A stretch of DNA of 64,000 nucleotides from Verrucomicrobiia bacterium DG1235 (GCA_000155695.1 DS990592.1:4229820-4293819); one strand, 5' to 3'. Positions 47,195-57,037 are shown, counted from the stretch's first letter. The notes: generated by a model not told the origin, from the sequence alone. Numbers and translations are program-made.

Positions 47195-47854
47195 ATGCCG
47201 CTTAAGAATGGGAGCTACAAGGGAGCCAATTGGGCTACGCGTCGCGCTTTGCTGGACATGTTGAAGCGGAGTGGCGAGCTTTCGAGCATTCAGATGGCGG
47301 GTGAGTTGGGGGTCTCGTCGATGGCGATTCGGCAGCACATGCAGGAACTCGAGTTGGCGGGTGATGTGGTTTCGGAGAACCGAGCCAAGGGCAAGGGGCG
47401 TCCCACGAAGTTTTGGTCGCTCACGCCGGCGGCGGATCGGCATTTTCCGGATCGTCACCGGGACTTGATTTTGGATTTGCTCGGCAGCGTGGAATCGGTG
47501 TTGGGCGAGGAGGCGATGGACAGATTGCTCGACGAGCGCGGGGCTTCTCAGGCCCGGATTTATGGCGAGCGGGTGGGGAAGCAGGAATCCTTAGCCGAGA
47601 AAGTGGCGGAATTGGCCAAGCTTCGCAGCGAGGAAGGCTACATGGCTGAGGCCAGCGAGACGGAGACGGGGGAATTGAGACTCGTGGAGAACCACTGTCC
47701 GATTTGTTCTGCGGCGAGCGTCTGCAAGGGGCTTTGCGCTCGGGAGCTGGAGGTGTTCAAGCGTGTGCTTGGTCCTGACTGCGAAGTAGAGCGCGTGGAG
47801 CATTTGCTATCTGGCGGGCGGCGTTGCGCCTATCAGATTCGCTCCACTCAGTAA
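47195..47854 (+). CDS. SufR-like winged-helix regulator with Cys-rich C-terminus
   Basis: The start at 47195 (MPLKNGSYKGANWATRRA) was chosen because the upstream open frame has no family-like residues. The 219-residue protein has an N-terminal helix-turn-helix (LSSIQMAGELGVSSMAIRQHMQELELAG) and wing (GKGRPTKFWSLT). Its C-terminal part has a Cys cluster (NHCPICSAASVCKGLCARELEVFKRVLG... CAYQI). SufR binds an Fe-S cluster through similar Cys residues and represses the suf operon; no suf genes are in view. The assignment is by architecture. Confidence 0.8.
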   Translation: MPLKNGSYKGANWATRRALLDMLKRSGELSSIQMAGELGVSSMAIRQHMQELELAGDVVSENRAKGKGRPTKFWSLTPAADRHFPDRHRDLILDLLGSVESVLGEEAMDRLLDERGASQARIYGERVGKQESLAEKVAELAKLRSEEGYMAEASETETGELRLVENHCPICSAASVCKGLCARELEVFKRVLGPDCEVERVEHLLSGGRRCAYQIRSTQ

Positions 47855-47857
47855 CGG

Positions 47858-48379
47858 CTAAGCTCGGTTTGAGAGCAGGAGATCCGCGTAGATGTTTAGC
47901 CCTTCGCACTCGAAGGTGAAGCGGTATTGCTCTGCGGTGCCGGCGGTGCTGATGGCCATGCGTTTGCCCTGCACTACGGTGGGGAGAGTGAGAGTGGAGG
48001 GGAGCCCGAGGTCCGCTAGCTTGTTTTTGAAAGTGCCGGCGAACATGTTTGTGAGCTCGCCGCAGACGTCGCGGATCACGTCGTCGTCCAGATCTTCGAG
48101 GTCGAGCCCGGTTATTTTGGTAGCTCCGCGGACGGCGAATTTCTCCGTCATGAAGAGGTAGCAGACGCCGTTTATTTCGCCAGCGAAGCCGACTGAGGAG
48201 GCGAACATGCGCTTGGAGTCGTCCTTTGCGGGATCGATTTTCGGGCTGAAGGCTTGTTTGCCGGAATAGGATTCGTGGCCGACATACTCGCACTGCATGC
48301 TAGCCATCGTGTCTATCACTTTGGTGAGAGATGAGCTTAGAAATTCGTGGATTTTTCCGACGGGGACAGAAACGGACAT
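47858..48379 (-). CDS. CheX-like chemotaxis protein
   Basis: The 173-residue protein has the CheX/CheC fold: FAGEINGVCYLFMTEKFAVRGATKITG, then IRDVCGELTNMFAGTFKNKLADLG, whose E..N motif is the phosphatase helix of CheC/CheX. CheX dephosphorylates CheY-P. The gene converges on the SufR-like gene with a 3-bp gap. No cheA or cheY is nearby; a similar gene is at 54470. Confidence 0.8.
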   Translation of the reverse strand: MSVSVPVGKIHEFLSSSLTKVIDTMASMQCEYVGHESYSGKQAFSPKIDPAKDDSKRMFASSVGFAGEINGVCYLFMTEKFAVRGATKITGLDLEDLDDDVIRDVCGELTNMFAGTFKNKLADLGLPSTLTLPTVVQGKRMAISTAGTAEQYRFTFECEGLNIYADLLLSNRA

Positions 48380-48591
48380 TTGCGTGGGATTCTCTATTAT
48401 CGGCTACTCGTATTGAGGGCTGCTTGGGCCCGTTTAGGCAAGATCGGCATTTTGCGTCGGTCAGACTTGCGGGCTAGCGGTGGTTCGGCGGTGTTTGTGG
48501 ATTAATCGGAACAATTCCCTCTAACTGAGATGTTTGCGAGTCTGATTAGCGGGAAATTTACGGCTGTCTAAGCTTGTCTGGAAAATCGGCG

Positions 48592-49932
48592 TTAAAGCTG
48601 GAGAAAATTGAGAGCGAGGCTCGCGAGGCTCAGGAAGAGGAAGAAGCCTACGACATCGGTAACAGTGGTTACCATGATCGATGAGGCAAGCGCTGGATCC
48701 ACTTTGACGGCTCTTAGGCCAATTGGGACCAGCACGCCTGAGAGAGCGGCTGCCACCATGTTCAGCAACATGGCGAGGCTGACGACTGCTCCGAGGACCC
48801 AGCTTCCTTGCCACAGCCAGGAGATCAAGCCGACGGTGAGGCCGATGACCATGCCGGCAACGACGCCGATAATGATTTCTTTGACGAGGACGCGGCGCCA
48901 CTCGTTGTCTTCTATTTCGCCGAGGGCGAGGGAGCGGACGACGATGGTGAGGGTTTGGGCTCCGGCGTTTCCACCCATGCCGCCGACGATGGGAAGGAAG
49001 GCGGCGAGCATGGCGTATTTGAGCAGGGTGTCCTCGAACATGGAAACGACCCATGCTGCGAGAAAGGCGGTGCCGAGGTTGACCAGAAGCCAGGGAAGCC
49101 GGTTTTTTACGGAGCGTCTCCATGGAGTGGTGACCATTTCCTCTCCGCTCAGACCGACCATGCGCTGCATGTCCTCGGTGGCCTCTTCTTGGATAACGTC
49201 GATGACGTCGTCCGAGGTCACCAGTCCGACGAGCTTGCCGAAGTCGTCTACGACGGGGAGGGCGAGGTAGTTGTATTTCTGGAAGATGTTGGCGATTTCC
49301 TCCTGATCGGCATTGACGGTGATGGAGCGAACTTCGCTGATCATGACTTCGGATACCTTGAGGCGGAGGTCGCGGAAGAGGAGGTCTCGCAGTTTGAGAA
49401 CGCCTTGGAGGCGACCGTTTTCGTCGATTACGTAGATGTAGAGCGCGTTGTGCTGATCTTGGTCTTCTTCGCGTCTGACTGCTTCGCGCGCTTCCGACAA
49501 GGTCATGGAAGTGAGGACGGCGTTGACCTCACTGCGCATGATGCCGCCAGCGGTGTCTTCCGGATACTCGAGCAGGGTGGTGATCCCTTCCACGTGTTCG
49601 TCCGGTAGCTGGTCCATGATATCCTGGAGGCGTTCCGGGGAAACTTGTCCGAGGGCGTCGGCCGCATCGTCGGAATACATTTCCGGGATGATTTCCGAGA
49701 CGCGATCAAGGCGCATGTTTTCGAGGAGATCGGTTTGGATCTCCTGAGGCAGCTCGGTGAGGATGTCTGCGACTTGCTCGTCTCCGAACTCGCGGAGCAC
49801 CTGGCGGATTTCGCTCAGTTCGCGATCTTCCAGCTCTTCGGCGATATCGCTAGGATGCATTTCTTTCAGCCGATTGAGATCTCGGTCGAAAGCGTTGCTC
49901 ACGGTCTGGATCTTTTCTTCCCGCTCATCCAT
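48592..49932 (-). CDS. mgtE: Magnesium transporter MgtE
   Basis: MgtE is a Mg2+-gated Mg2+ channel of the inner membrane. The 446-residue protein has an N-terminal MgtE_N domain (about 1-130, HPSDIAEELEDRELSEI), two CBS domains (about 135-255, LPVVDDFGKLVGLVTSDDVI), the connecting plug helix, and five membrane helices from about residue 285 with the conserved FLPIVGGMGGNAGAQTL pore segment. Confidence 0.96.
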   Translation of the reverse strand: MDEREEKIQTVSNAFDRDLNRLKEMHPSDIAEELEDRELSEIRQVLREFGDEQVADILTELPQEIQTDLLENMRLDRVSEIIPEMYSDDAADALGQVSPERLQDIMDQLPDEHVEGITTLLEYPEDTAGGIMRSEVNAVLTSMTLSEAREAVRREEDQDQHNALYIYVIDENGRLQGVLKLRDLLFRDLRLKVSEVMISEVRSITVNADQEEIANIFQKYNYLALPVVDDFGKLVGLVTSDDVIDVIQEEATEDMQRMVGLSGEEMVTTPWRRSVKNRLPWLLVNLGTAFLAAWVVSMFEDTLLKYAMLAAFLPIVGGMGGNAGAQTLTIVVRSLALGEIEDNEWRRVLVKEIIIGVVAGMVIGLTVGLISWLWQGSWVLGAVVSLAMLLNMVAAALSGVLVPIGLRAVKVDPALASSIMVTTVTDVVGFFLFLSLASLALNFLQL

Positions 49933-50065
49933 AGCTGCTTGTTAAGACAAATTGTAGGTTGGGCAGCAAGTCAGGTGTTTTAAGATCGCGCAAAAAAGGT
50001 TTGGCTGTGTTTGTCGAGTTAGGGCCGGGTCTGTATTGCTTGGTCTTTCTTGTATTCGAAATCGT

Positions 50066-51040
50066 ATGCCAATATTTCCTTTTTCAGAGTATCGTTGCCC
50101 TTGGTTGCTCAGGGGGAAGCATTTGGAGACAATTGCGCCAAATGTGAGTCGCCGTCGCATTTTGGCGCCTTATCGGCGCGAACGTCTTGAATTGCAGGAC
50201 GGCGATTTCATCGATCTTGATACCTTAGATCGTGGCAGTAGGGAAAGATCTGATACATGCTTGCTTGTTCTGCATGGGCTTGAGGGCTCGTCGGACGCTC
50301 CGTACGTGAAGAGTTTTGGCAAGGCGCTGGGATCTTTGGATTGGGATCTGGTGGCGATGAACATGCGTGGGTGCAGTGGGGAGATGAACCGGGCGGCTCG
50401 TTTTTACCATAGTGGCGAGACGGGGGATCTTCGGGAGGTGATCGAGTATTTGGGAAAGCGATACAAGCGTATCGGTTTAGTGGGTTTCAGCCTTGGGGGA
50501 AATGTGGCGCTGAAGTATATGGGCGAAGATCCGGAAGGCGTTTCGGATCAGGTGATGGCGGCGGTAGCGATTTCCGCTCCGGTTGATTTGGAAGGGTCGG
50601 CGCTGAGTATCGGGCAGGAGTCCAACACGGTTTACATGCGCCGCTTTATTAGGCTTCTTAGCAAGAAGATTGAGGAGAAGGCGCGGGTGTATCCACAAGA
50701 GGTGGATGCCGAGGGGTGTCGCGAGCTGCAGGATTTTCGGGCGTTTGACGGCAGGTACACCGCTCCCTTGAACGGGTTTTCGAGCGCGGAAGATTATTGG
50801 CGTCGGAGCAGCGCTTTGAATTGGCTGGCGGATATACGACGTCCGTCGCTTCTTTTGAACGCTCGCAACGATCCGTTTCTTTCCGAGTCGTGTTTTCCGG
50901 AGGAGATCGCTTTGGCGAGCGACGCGTTGTATTCGCTATTTCCTGACAGGGGCGGGCATCTGGGATTTCCCTGTTGGCGGCGAAAGGGGCGGGCTTGGCA
51001 CGAGGCTGCCGCCTTGGAGTTTCTGGGGCGTTTTCTTTAG
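50066..51040 (+). CDS. YheT-family alpha/beta hydrolase
   Basis: I take the ATG at 50066 (MPIFPFSEYRCPWLLRGKHLETI). The 324-residue protein has the family PNV/RERLELQDGDFIDLDT N-terminus, LLVLHGLEGSSDAPYV (oxyanion region), VAMNMRGCSGE, the nucleophile elbow GFSLGGNVALKY, and GRYTAPLNGF and DRGGHLGFP near the catalytic Asp/His. YheT members are putative esterases or lipases with unknown natural substrates. Its TAG stop overlaps the SRAP stop by 4 bases (TTAG). Confidence 0.9.
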   Translation: MPIFPFSEYRCPWLLRGKHLETIAPNVSRRRILAPYRRERLELQDGDFIDLDTLDRGSRERSDTCLLVLHGLEGSSDAPYVKSFGKALGSLDWDLVAMNMRGCSGEMNRAARFYHSGETGDLREVIEYLGKRYKRIGLVGFSLGGNVALKYMGEDPEGVSDQVMAAVAISAPVDLEGSALSIGQESNTVYMRRFIRLLSKKIEEKARVYPQEVDAEGCRELQDFRAFDGRYTAPLNGFSSAEDYWRRSSALNWLADIRRPSLLLNARNDPFLSESCFPEEIALASDALYSLFPDRGGHLGFPCWRRKGRAWHEAAALEFLGRFL

Positions 51041-51771
51041 AGCCCGAGGTCGAGTTGCGAGAGGGGGTTGCTCGCGGGCGCCTCGAGGCAGGCGGGACCG
51101 TCGCTGCGATTGTTGTTCACGATCGGGTTGGCGGGACGGCAAACCATGTGATCGGATTCGACGGGAGCGAAGAGCTCGTGTTGATCCGCTGGGCTAAGTT
51201 TCGGAACGTCGGTTTCAAGCCATTGCGCGATGCGGTCTCCGTCCAGAATGACGGGCATTCGTTCGTGGTACTTGGCCATGAGCGCGTTCGCGTGGGTGGT
51301 GAGTATGGTGAAGCTGTCGAATTGCTGGTTGTGTTCGCCGACCCATGTTTCCCAAATTCCGGCCATGAGGAAGACGGACTCGTCCGCTAGGCTGAAGAAG
51401 TAGGGGAGGTTGGCTCCTTTGTGTTTTTTCCACTCGTAGAATCCGTCTGCGGGAACGAGACAGCGTCGCCTTTGGAAGGCGGCTCGGAAGGAGGGTTTTT
51501 CGGCGACGGTTTCGGATCGGGCGTTGATCATCGGCGTCTGTGTCTGAGGGGTCTTCGACCAACTCGGAACGAGCCCCCAGCGGAGGCGAGCAATTTGCAG
51601 CAGTTCAGGGTTTTCGAAGGATTTGCGCAGGACTAGGTTTTTCTGAGTCGGGGCGATGTTGTAGCGCGGGACTTCCTCCGCGATGTCTTCGGGAGCGGAT
51701 TCCAATGCGTAATCGCCTAGTTTTTCGGCGATGCTGCTCAGTCCTTTTCTCAGTGTATAACGCCCACACAT
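51037..51771 (-). CDS. SRAP-domain (HMCES/YedK) protein
   Basis: SRAP proteins form a covalent crosslink with abasic sites in single-stranded DNA through Cys2 and protect them during replication. The 244-residue protein begins MCGRYTL with Cys2, and has the conserved NARSETV segment, RCLVPADGFYEWKK and TTHANALMAKYHERMPVIL. The length is typical. The C-terminal tail (about residues 215-244) is unconserved. Confidence 0.95.
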   Translation of the reverse strand: MCGRYTLRKGLSSIAEKLGDYALESAPEDIAEEVPRYNIAPTQKNLVLRKSFENPELLQIARLRWGLVPSWSKTPQTQTPMINARSETVAEKPSFRAAFQRRRCLVPADGFYEWKKHKGANLPYFFSLADESVFLMAGIWETWVGEHNQQFDSFTILTTHANALMAKYHERMPVILDGDRIAQWLETDVPKLSPADQHELFAPVESDHMVCRPANPIVNNNRSDGPACLEAPASNPLSQLDLGL

Positions 51772-51859
51772 GCTTGGCCTCGAAGGTTAAGCTAACGCAA
51801 GTCGTTTACAATCCGTAATTAGTCGATTTTGTAAAAAAATCTGACGCTAGGGATTTGAC

Positions 51860-53314
51860 TTAGTTTAGCTCCGCTTCATCCAAGAGCTTTTGGATACGAG
51901 GCTCGGGCTTTTTGCTGGCGCGTTTGGCCCGCTTGTTGGCGATGTCGAGCGCTGCGATCCGGTAGGCTTCTCCGAGCGTGGGGAAATTGAGGATGTTTTC
52001 CAAGAAGCAGTCGATGTCGTTGCCGTTGAGAATTGCCATCTCTCCGACGTGCACGAGATCGGTGGCGCCTTCCGCGACGATATGGACGCCGAGGAGGCGT
52101 TTTCCTTGGGGATCGGCGATCATTTTGAGCATGCCGTCCTGTATGCCGGCGATCTGCCCGCGGGCGACTTCCTCGAAGTTGGCTCGGCCGATTACGATGG
52201 CGTCGCCGTATTTTTCGCGGGCTTGTTCTTCGGACAAGCCGACCGAGGAGAGCTCGGGAACGGAGTAGATGCCGATCGGCACGAGTTCGATGGCGTCTTT
52301 TGACTTTTCGCCAAGCATGTGGTCGATGGCGCGGCGTCCTTGCTCCATGGATACTGAGGCGAGGGAGGGAGGGCCGATCACGTCACCGACGGCGTAAATG
52401 TTTGGTACGGATGTTTGGTAGTCGCCGTCGACGGCTATGACGCCGTTTCGGCCGAGCTCCATTTCTACGGAGTCGAGGTTAAGCGGCTCTACGTTTGCGA
52501 GGCGGCCTTGGGCGACGAGCATTTTGTCGCTGAGGAGCTCTTCGCCGCTATCGAGTACAGCGCGTACTTGAAGGCCGTTCCACTCGACGCTTTTGGCTTT
52601 TGCATTGCCGATGTAGGTGCCGCCGTTGCGGGTGAAATTGTCGAGGAATTTTTCGGTGAGCTCCGGCTCCATGAACATGAGGGGACGCGGGGTGCGATCG
52701 ATCATCGTCACTCTAACGCCAAGCAGGGAGAAGATGGACGCGTATTCCGAGGCGATGACTCCGGCGCCGATTACGGTCAGCGAGCGTGGGAGGTAGATCA
52801 TGCTGAGGATGGAGTCGCTATCGAGGATGTGCTCGTGATCTACGGGGATGTCCGGGGGAGTTCGTGGTCGGGAGCCGGTGGCGATGACGACGTTTTTCGT
52901 TCCGAGGATGATTTTCGTCCCTTTGACGGTGGTGACGAGCACGGTGTTCTTGTCGATGAAGCTGGCTCGGCCGAGGTAGACTTTTCCGCCGCTGGTTCCG
53001 ATGTGCTGCGAAATGAAGGAGGTGTAGGATTGGAGGACGGTGTCGAGGCGTCTCATTAAAGTGGATACCTCCATGTCGTCTTTGAGCTTAAAGTCGAAGA
53101 CGTCCGCGTTTCGCTTGAGCGTGGCGATGGTGAGGGCGGCTTCTCGCAGCGTCTTGCTGGGGATGGTGCCGAGGTGCACGCAGGTACCGCCGACGGCGCG
53201 CTCGCGTTCAACGATGGCGACTTTAAGTCCGGCCTTGGAGGCTTGGTCTGCGGCTTTTTGTCCGCCAGGGCCGGAGCCTATGACGATGAGATCGTATGTT
53301 TCGTCTGGGGTCAT
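51860..53314 (-). CDS. sthA: Soluble pyridine nucleotide transhydrogenase
   Basis: SthA moves electrons between NADPH and NAD+ through FAD. The 484-residue protein is in the E3 flavoprotein family (GSGPGGQKAADQASKAG at 13-29; second nucleotide-binding site VIGAGVIASEYASIF near residue 182). The first active-site Cys45 is kept (GGTCVHLGTIPS), but the second, at 50, is Thr, as in SthA enzymes and unlike disulphide reductases. Its start overlaps the stop of the HDOD gene upstream by 4 bases. Confidence 0.93.
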   Translation of the reverse strand: MTPDETYDLIVIGSGPGGQKAADQASKAGLKVAIVERERAVGGTCVHLGTIPSKTLREAALTIATLKRNADVFDFKLKDDMEVSTLMRRLDTVLQSYTSFISQHIGTSGGKVYLGRASFIDKNTVLVTTVKGTKIILGTKNVVIATGSRPRTPPDIPVDHEHILDSDSILSMIYLPRSLTVIGAGVIASEYASIFSLLGVRVTMIDRTPRPLMFMEPELTEKFLDNFTRNGGTYIGNAKAKSVEWNGLQVRAVLDSGEELLSDKMLVAQGRLANVEPLNLDSVEMELGRNGVIAVDGDYQTSVPNIYAVGDVIGPPSLASVSMEQGRRAIDHMLGEKSKDAIELVPIGIYSVPELSSVGLSEEQAREKYGDAIVIGRANFEEVARGQIAGIQDGMLKMIADPQGKRLLGVHIVAEGATDLVHVGEMAILNGNDIDCFLENILNFPTLGEAYRIAALDIANKRAKRASKKPEPRIQKLLDEAELN

Positions 53315-54171
53315 AGTTCCATGGCGGATACGACCGCTTTGACGTCGTCTTTCTTGCTGAGGAGGTCTTGGTAGTCGTCCTGGTAGAAGTTGAGGTACTC
53401 AACGACGGGATCGCGGGCGAGCTCGATGATGTTGGTGCCCGCTGGATTGACGATCCAGTTTGCGAATCGTTGTGAGAGATAGGTGGCGGCGCATTCGTCT
53501 TTGAAGTTCGGGGCGCTCGCGTACTTTTGGTAGTAGACGGTGGTGGTTTGAAGCTGACGCGGCAGCTTCCAGTCGATGGCGACTTTGGTGGCGACCTTTG
53601 GGCTGAGTCCGGCGACGAGCTGTTTGAGCTCCTTGTCTTCCAAGGTGACTCCGACCTGTTGCTGCACGTTCGATATGAGCTGTAGGCAAATGGGGCGTCC
53701 GACCGAGTGGAGCAGTCCGCAGAGGAATTGTCCTTCGACGTTGCGGCGGCGCTTGCGGGCGATCTCGCGTCCGTAGGCTGCGGCGGCGAGGGCGTGTCGC
53801 AGGAGGCTCTTGATCTGCGTCTCGAAGCCGGGGGCTTTGAAGATGTCGCTTTGGATGGAGACGGCGATGGCGATTTCCCCGAGCAGTTTCATGCCGAGGC
53901 GGGTGACGGCCTGCTGGAGGGATACGATGGGTTCGCCGCTGGTGTAGCTAGCGGAGTTGGCGATGCGCAGGACGTGGCTGGCGATGGATTGGTCGCCGTG
54001 GATGAGCTTGGAGAGCTCTGCCATGTCGGCGTTCGGGTCTTTGGAGAGGCTGAAGATTTTGCCGGCGACGGATGGCATGACGGGGAGCTCCAGCTTGCCT
54101 TCCTTGATGCCATGGATGATGGCGTTGGCTACCGTTTTTACGGGAGAGCTTGTATCTTGCTGGTCGGTCAT
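53311..54171 (-). CDS. HDOD-domain protein
   Basis: The ATG at 54171 was chosen; an upstream TTG at 54297 adds a low-complexity proline-rich segment. The 286-residue product is a single HDOD domain (LPVMPSVAGKIFSLSKDPNADMAELSKLI near residue 30; HVLRIANSASY; QAVTRLGMKLLGEIAI; FLCGLLHSVGRPI). HDOD proteins are related to HD phosphohydrolases but usually lack the metal ligands and act as adaptors in signalling. It is coupled by an ATGA overlap to sthA, which is an odd pairing. Confidence 0.85.
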   Translation of the reverse strand: MTDQQDTSSPVKTVANAIIHGIKEGKLELPVMPSVAGKIFSLSKDPNADMAELSKLIHGDQSIASHVLRIANSASYTSGEPIVSLQQAVTRLGMKLLGEIAIAVSIQSDIFKAPGFETQIKSLLRHALAAAAYGREIARKRRRNVEGQFLCGLLHSVGRPICLQLISNVQQQVGVTLEDKELKQLVAGLSPKVATKVAIDWKLPRQLQTTTVYYQKYASAPNFKDECAATYLSQRFANWIVNPAGTNIIELARDPVVEYLNFYQDDYQDLLSKKDDVKAVVSAMEL

Positions 54172-54469
54172 TTGCTGCGACGTGTGGGTAGGAGGTGGAG
54201 GAGGGGCTTCGCGGATTTCGCGCTGAGGTAATACACCTTTTTCTTTCTTCGGCGCAACTTCATGTCTTATTAAGTAAATTTCGCGTTTGCCCGCCAAGAG
54301 TTGCGCTCAGCTGGAGCTCTCTATAACTCCCTGCGAGACAGCGTGTTTGGCGTTATTTGAGCGTTTTTACGCAGGATGTTTGGTGAATTTGTTCAGAAGC
54401 TCTTGCAGGTGACGATTAGAGTTTGTCCCCCAAATTTTCCAAGTTGCCGCCTTTCAAGGATTTAAAGCC

Positions 54470-55000
54470 ATGCACGATATGCCCACTGAAATTATTCCGA
54501 CAGAACGATTAGACAACCTCGCTCGCGAGGCGGTGGTGACTGTTTTCGACTCGATGGTCGACGAGGTCGTGACTTGGCAAACGCGGGAGTGCCTGATTTC
54601 GGATCCCTCTTCCGACATGTTGACGAAGCTTCCGATTCAGGACGGCTTGTACGCGATCGTGGTGAGTTGGGTGGGAGATGCGAATGGCAAGGTAATGCTG
54701 GTACTCCCCAAGGCAGCGGCGGAGCGCTTCGCGATGAAGCTATTCGATGTGCCGAGCCTAGATTGGCTGGAAGGGGACAGCGAGGAAGCCTTGCAGGATA
54801 CGCTGGGCGAGTTGGGAAATATGATGGTGGGTCTTGTGAAGGGAGGTCTTACGAAGTGGTATCCGAGCTTGATGCTCACCACTCCAAAGGTACTGAAAAA
54901 CAAGCGGATGAAGGTGGATAGTGCTTCGATGAGTTTTCGCCGTCAGTATTTATTCGAAGGGCTCGGCTCCGAGTTGATGATCGATTTTTGCTGCGAGTAG
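54470..55000 (+). CDS. Second CheX-like protein
   Basis: The 176-residue protein has the CheX/CheC fold, with IVVSWVGDANGKVMLVLPKAAAERFAMKLF and then TLGELGNMMVGLVKGGL, whose ELGN carries the E..N phosphatase motif, and a C-terminal FEGLGSELMIDF. It is divergent from the protein at 47858. It may be a CheY-P phosphatase or a stator-like regulator. It precedes a DUF1835-like gene and the cheV gene. Confidence 0.7.
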   Translation: MHDMPTEIIPTERLDNLAREAVVTVFDSMVDEVVTWQTRECLISDPSSDMLTKLPIQDGLYAIVVSWVGDANGKVMLVLPKAAAERFAMKLFDVPSLDWLEGDSEEALQDTLGELGNMMVGLVKGGLTKWYPSLMLTTPKVLKNKRMKVDSASMSFRRQYLFEGLGSELMIDFCCE

Positions 55001-55076
55001 CGGCTGGGTCGTTGCGATTTTGAGTAGAAATCGGATTTGACGATGCGCTGGAATGGGCACACCTATTGCCTGACCA

Positions 55077-56075
55077 ATGCGGATTTTTACAAATGAAGTA
55101 GCTACGGTTAACGCTCTTGAAAGGGCGGACAATCGAGTAGAGGCGGTTGCGTGGGAGGATCCGCTCGCCTTTGGCCGTTTGGTTTCCGGGAATGATTTAG
55201 ATGCGTTCGCAACGGCTCGTTCGTTTGCCTATGCTGCGGCGAACTGGGACGAGGACAATGTGATCGAGGCTGACCTGAAGCTTCGCAATGAAGAGCTCAA
55301 GGAGGCGTTCGGATCTGGCGGCGAGGTTTGCTTGCTTTTTGGCGGCTCGCTTGTCGATCAGTTACGCCTGGCGCAGATTCTTAGCTGGTTGAGCGAGCGT
55401 TCAGAGGATGAGCGGGCTCAGGCTCGTCTGATGTTGGTGGATGGCTCGCTATCGGTTTTCGAAGGGGGAGCTTTGCTCGAAATCGCTCGAGTGGCGGAGC
55501 CGCTCTCGGCTGGGATGTTGGGGCTGTACTCGCGAGCGTGGGATGCGGTTTCGGGAACGAATCCGCTCGCGGTGGAAGCGGTGCTTGAGCGGGCGGCTGC
55601 CGAAGGTTTTTCGTCGCTGGCTACTGGCCTGAGCCGTTGGCTGCAGGAGCTTCCTAGTGTGGAGAACGGTCTCTCGATCACGCAGATGCAGATTTTGGAT
55701 GCGGTAAGGCTAGGCGTCTCGTCGCCACAAGCTTTGTTCGAAGCGGTGCAGGCCACTGAAGCGCCGCGGTTTCGAATCAACTGGGAGTTTTGGCAGTTAC
55801 TCGACGGGCTTTGCGCCAGCGAGCAACCGTTGCTCGAAGTGGCGGGTGGGGGTGACTTTTTGTGTCCTCCGGCGGAATTAGCGTTTGAGGCGTTTCATGC
55901 TCAGTCGTTTAAGTTGACAGAGCGGGGAGCGGCGATTTTGGAAGGGCGTGGCAATTGCCTGAACGGTCCTTTTCCCGAGCGTTGGCTGGGAGGCGCGAAG
56001 ATCGATGCGGAGTCGCCATTCTTTTGGGACTACGCGAATCGGCGCGTGGTCGGATTGGCGTCGAAGCAGGCTTAG
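55077..56075 (+). CDS. DUF1835-like protein
   Basis: The 332-residue protein has the plan of DUF1835 proteins: an N-terminal DPLAFGRLVSG segment, LFGGSLVDQLRLAQILSWL near residue 95, and a C-terminal TERGAAILEGRGNCLNG...ERWLGGAKID...W block that is conserved in that group. No membrane segment is present. The biological role of the family is unknown. It converges on cheV with a 4-base stop overlap (TTAG). Confidence 0.65.
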   Translation: MRIFTNEVATVNALERADNRVEAVAWEDPLAFGRLVSGNDLDAFATARSFAYAAANWDEDNVIEADLKLRNEELKEAFGSGGEVCLLFGGSLVDQLRLAQILSWLSERSEDERAQARLMLVDGSLSVFEGGALLEIARVAEPLSAGMLGLYSRAWDAVSGTNPLAVEAVLERAAAEGFSSLATGLSRWLQELPSVENGLSITQMQILDAVRLGVSSPQALFEAVQATEAPRFRINWEFWQLLDGLCASEQPLLEVAGGGDFLCPPAELAFEAFHAQSFKLTERGAAILEGRGNCLNGPFPERWLGGAKIDAESPFFWDYANRRVVGLASKQA

Positions 56076-57037
56076 GCGAGCTGGCCGACTTCGATGGTGA
56101 GGGAATCGATGAGCTCCACGATTTCCGCTACGTCCGGCTTGGCGAGTTGGGCGTCTGCTCCGACGGAGTGGCACTTGAGCGACATCTCCTTGTTGATGAG
56201 CGACGAGTAGACGATGATCTTAGGCGGATGGTTTGAGCAAACGTCCTGTTTGATCCGTCGGCAAAGGGTGAGGCCGTCCATTTTTGGCATTTCAATGTCG
56301 GTGAGGACTAGGTCATAGGGACCGTCTCCCTCGTACTCGCCGCTGTCGATCTTCCTGCAAAGATGGTTGAAGGCGTCTTGGCCGTTTTCGAAGGCGTCAA
56401 GCTTCAGGTACCCGGAGCGGCGCAGGATATCTTCCGTGATGCCTCGGACCACTTTAGAGTCTTCGGCATAGAGGATGCGAATCGCTTCCCGTTCCGGGCG
56501 GCTTTCAATGGCTTCGAGATCGGTGCCGTTGCCGTGGGTGGAAGGGAAAAGGGCGATCATGAGGCGCTCGAGGTCGAGAATGACGATGATGTTGTCGTCG
56601 AAGGTAACGGTGCCAGTGGAGTAGCCGCCGGCGCCTTCGCAGGTGACGCTTTGGTTCATCGGCTCGAAATTCTCCCATGAGGTGCGGTGGATTTTCGAAA
56701 TGCCATCGATGAGGAAGGCGGTGGTTTGCTTGTTGAAGGTCGTAACGAGGATGAGCTGGCGCTCGGGGTCGATGCTTTCCGGATCGAATGGAATTCCCAA
56801 GGTCATTTTAAGATCCATGAGCATGATCGGCTTTTCCTGGATGTGGATCATGCCGATGGCGCCGTAGGGCGCTTGGGCGACGCCGGCAACGGACACGCTG
56901 GTTCGGGCGAGGACTCGCTGTACTTTTGATACGTTGATGCCGTAGCTGACTTCGCCGAGGTAGAATTCGATGAATTCGACTTCATTCGTGCCTGATTCGA
57001 GAAGGATTGAGTCTCTTGAACTACTGAGCGTGCTCAT
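56072..57037 (-). CDS. cheV: CheV-type chemotaxis coupling protein
   Basis: CheV combines a CheW-like coupling domain with a response-regulator receiver. In this 321-residue protein, the CheW part spans about residues 20-170 (EFYLGEVSYGINVSKVQRVL; GAIGMIHIQEKPIMLMDLK) and the receiver about 190-315 (RILYAEDSKVVRGIT, phospho-accepting LTDIEMPKMDG, and AKPD with the conserved Lys). It links chemoreceptors to CheA and allows feedback. The receptors and CheA are not in the window. Confidence 0.93.
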   Translation of the reverse strand: MSTLSSSRDSILLESGTNEVEFIEFYLGEVSYGINVSKVQRVLARTSVSVAGVAQAPYGAIGMIHIQEKPIMLMDLKMTLGIPFDPESIDPERQLILVTTFNKQTTAFLIDGISKIHRTSWENFEPMNQSVTCEGAGGYSTGTVTFDDNIIVILDLERLMIALFPSTHGNGTDLEAIESRPEREAIRILYAEDSKVVRGITEDILRRSGYLKLDAFENGQDAFNHLCRKIDSGEYEGDGPYDLVLTDIEMPKMDGLTLCRRIKQDVCSNHPPKIIVYSSLINKEMSLKCHSVGADAQLAKPDVAEIVELIDSLTIEVGQLA

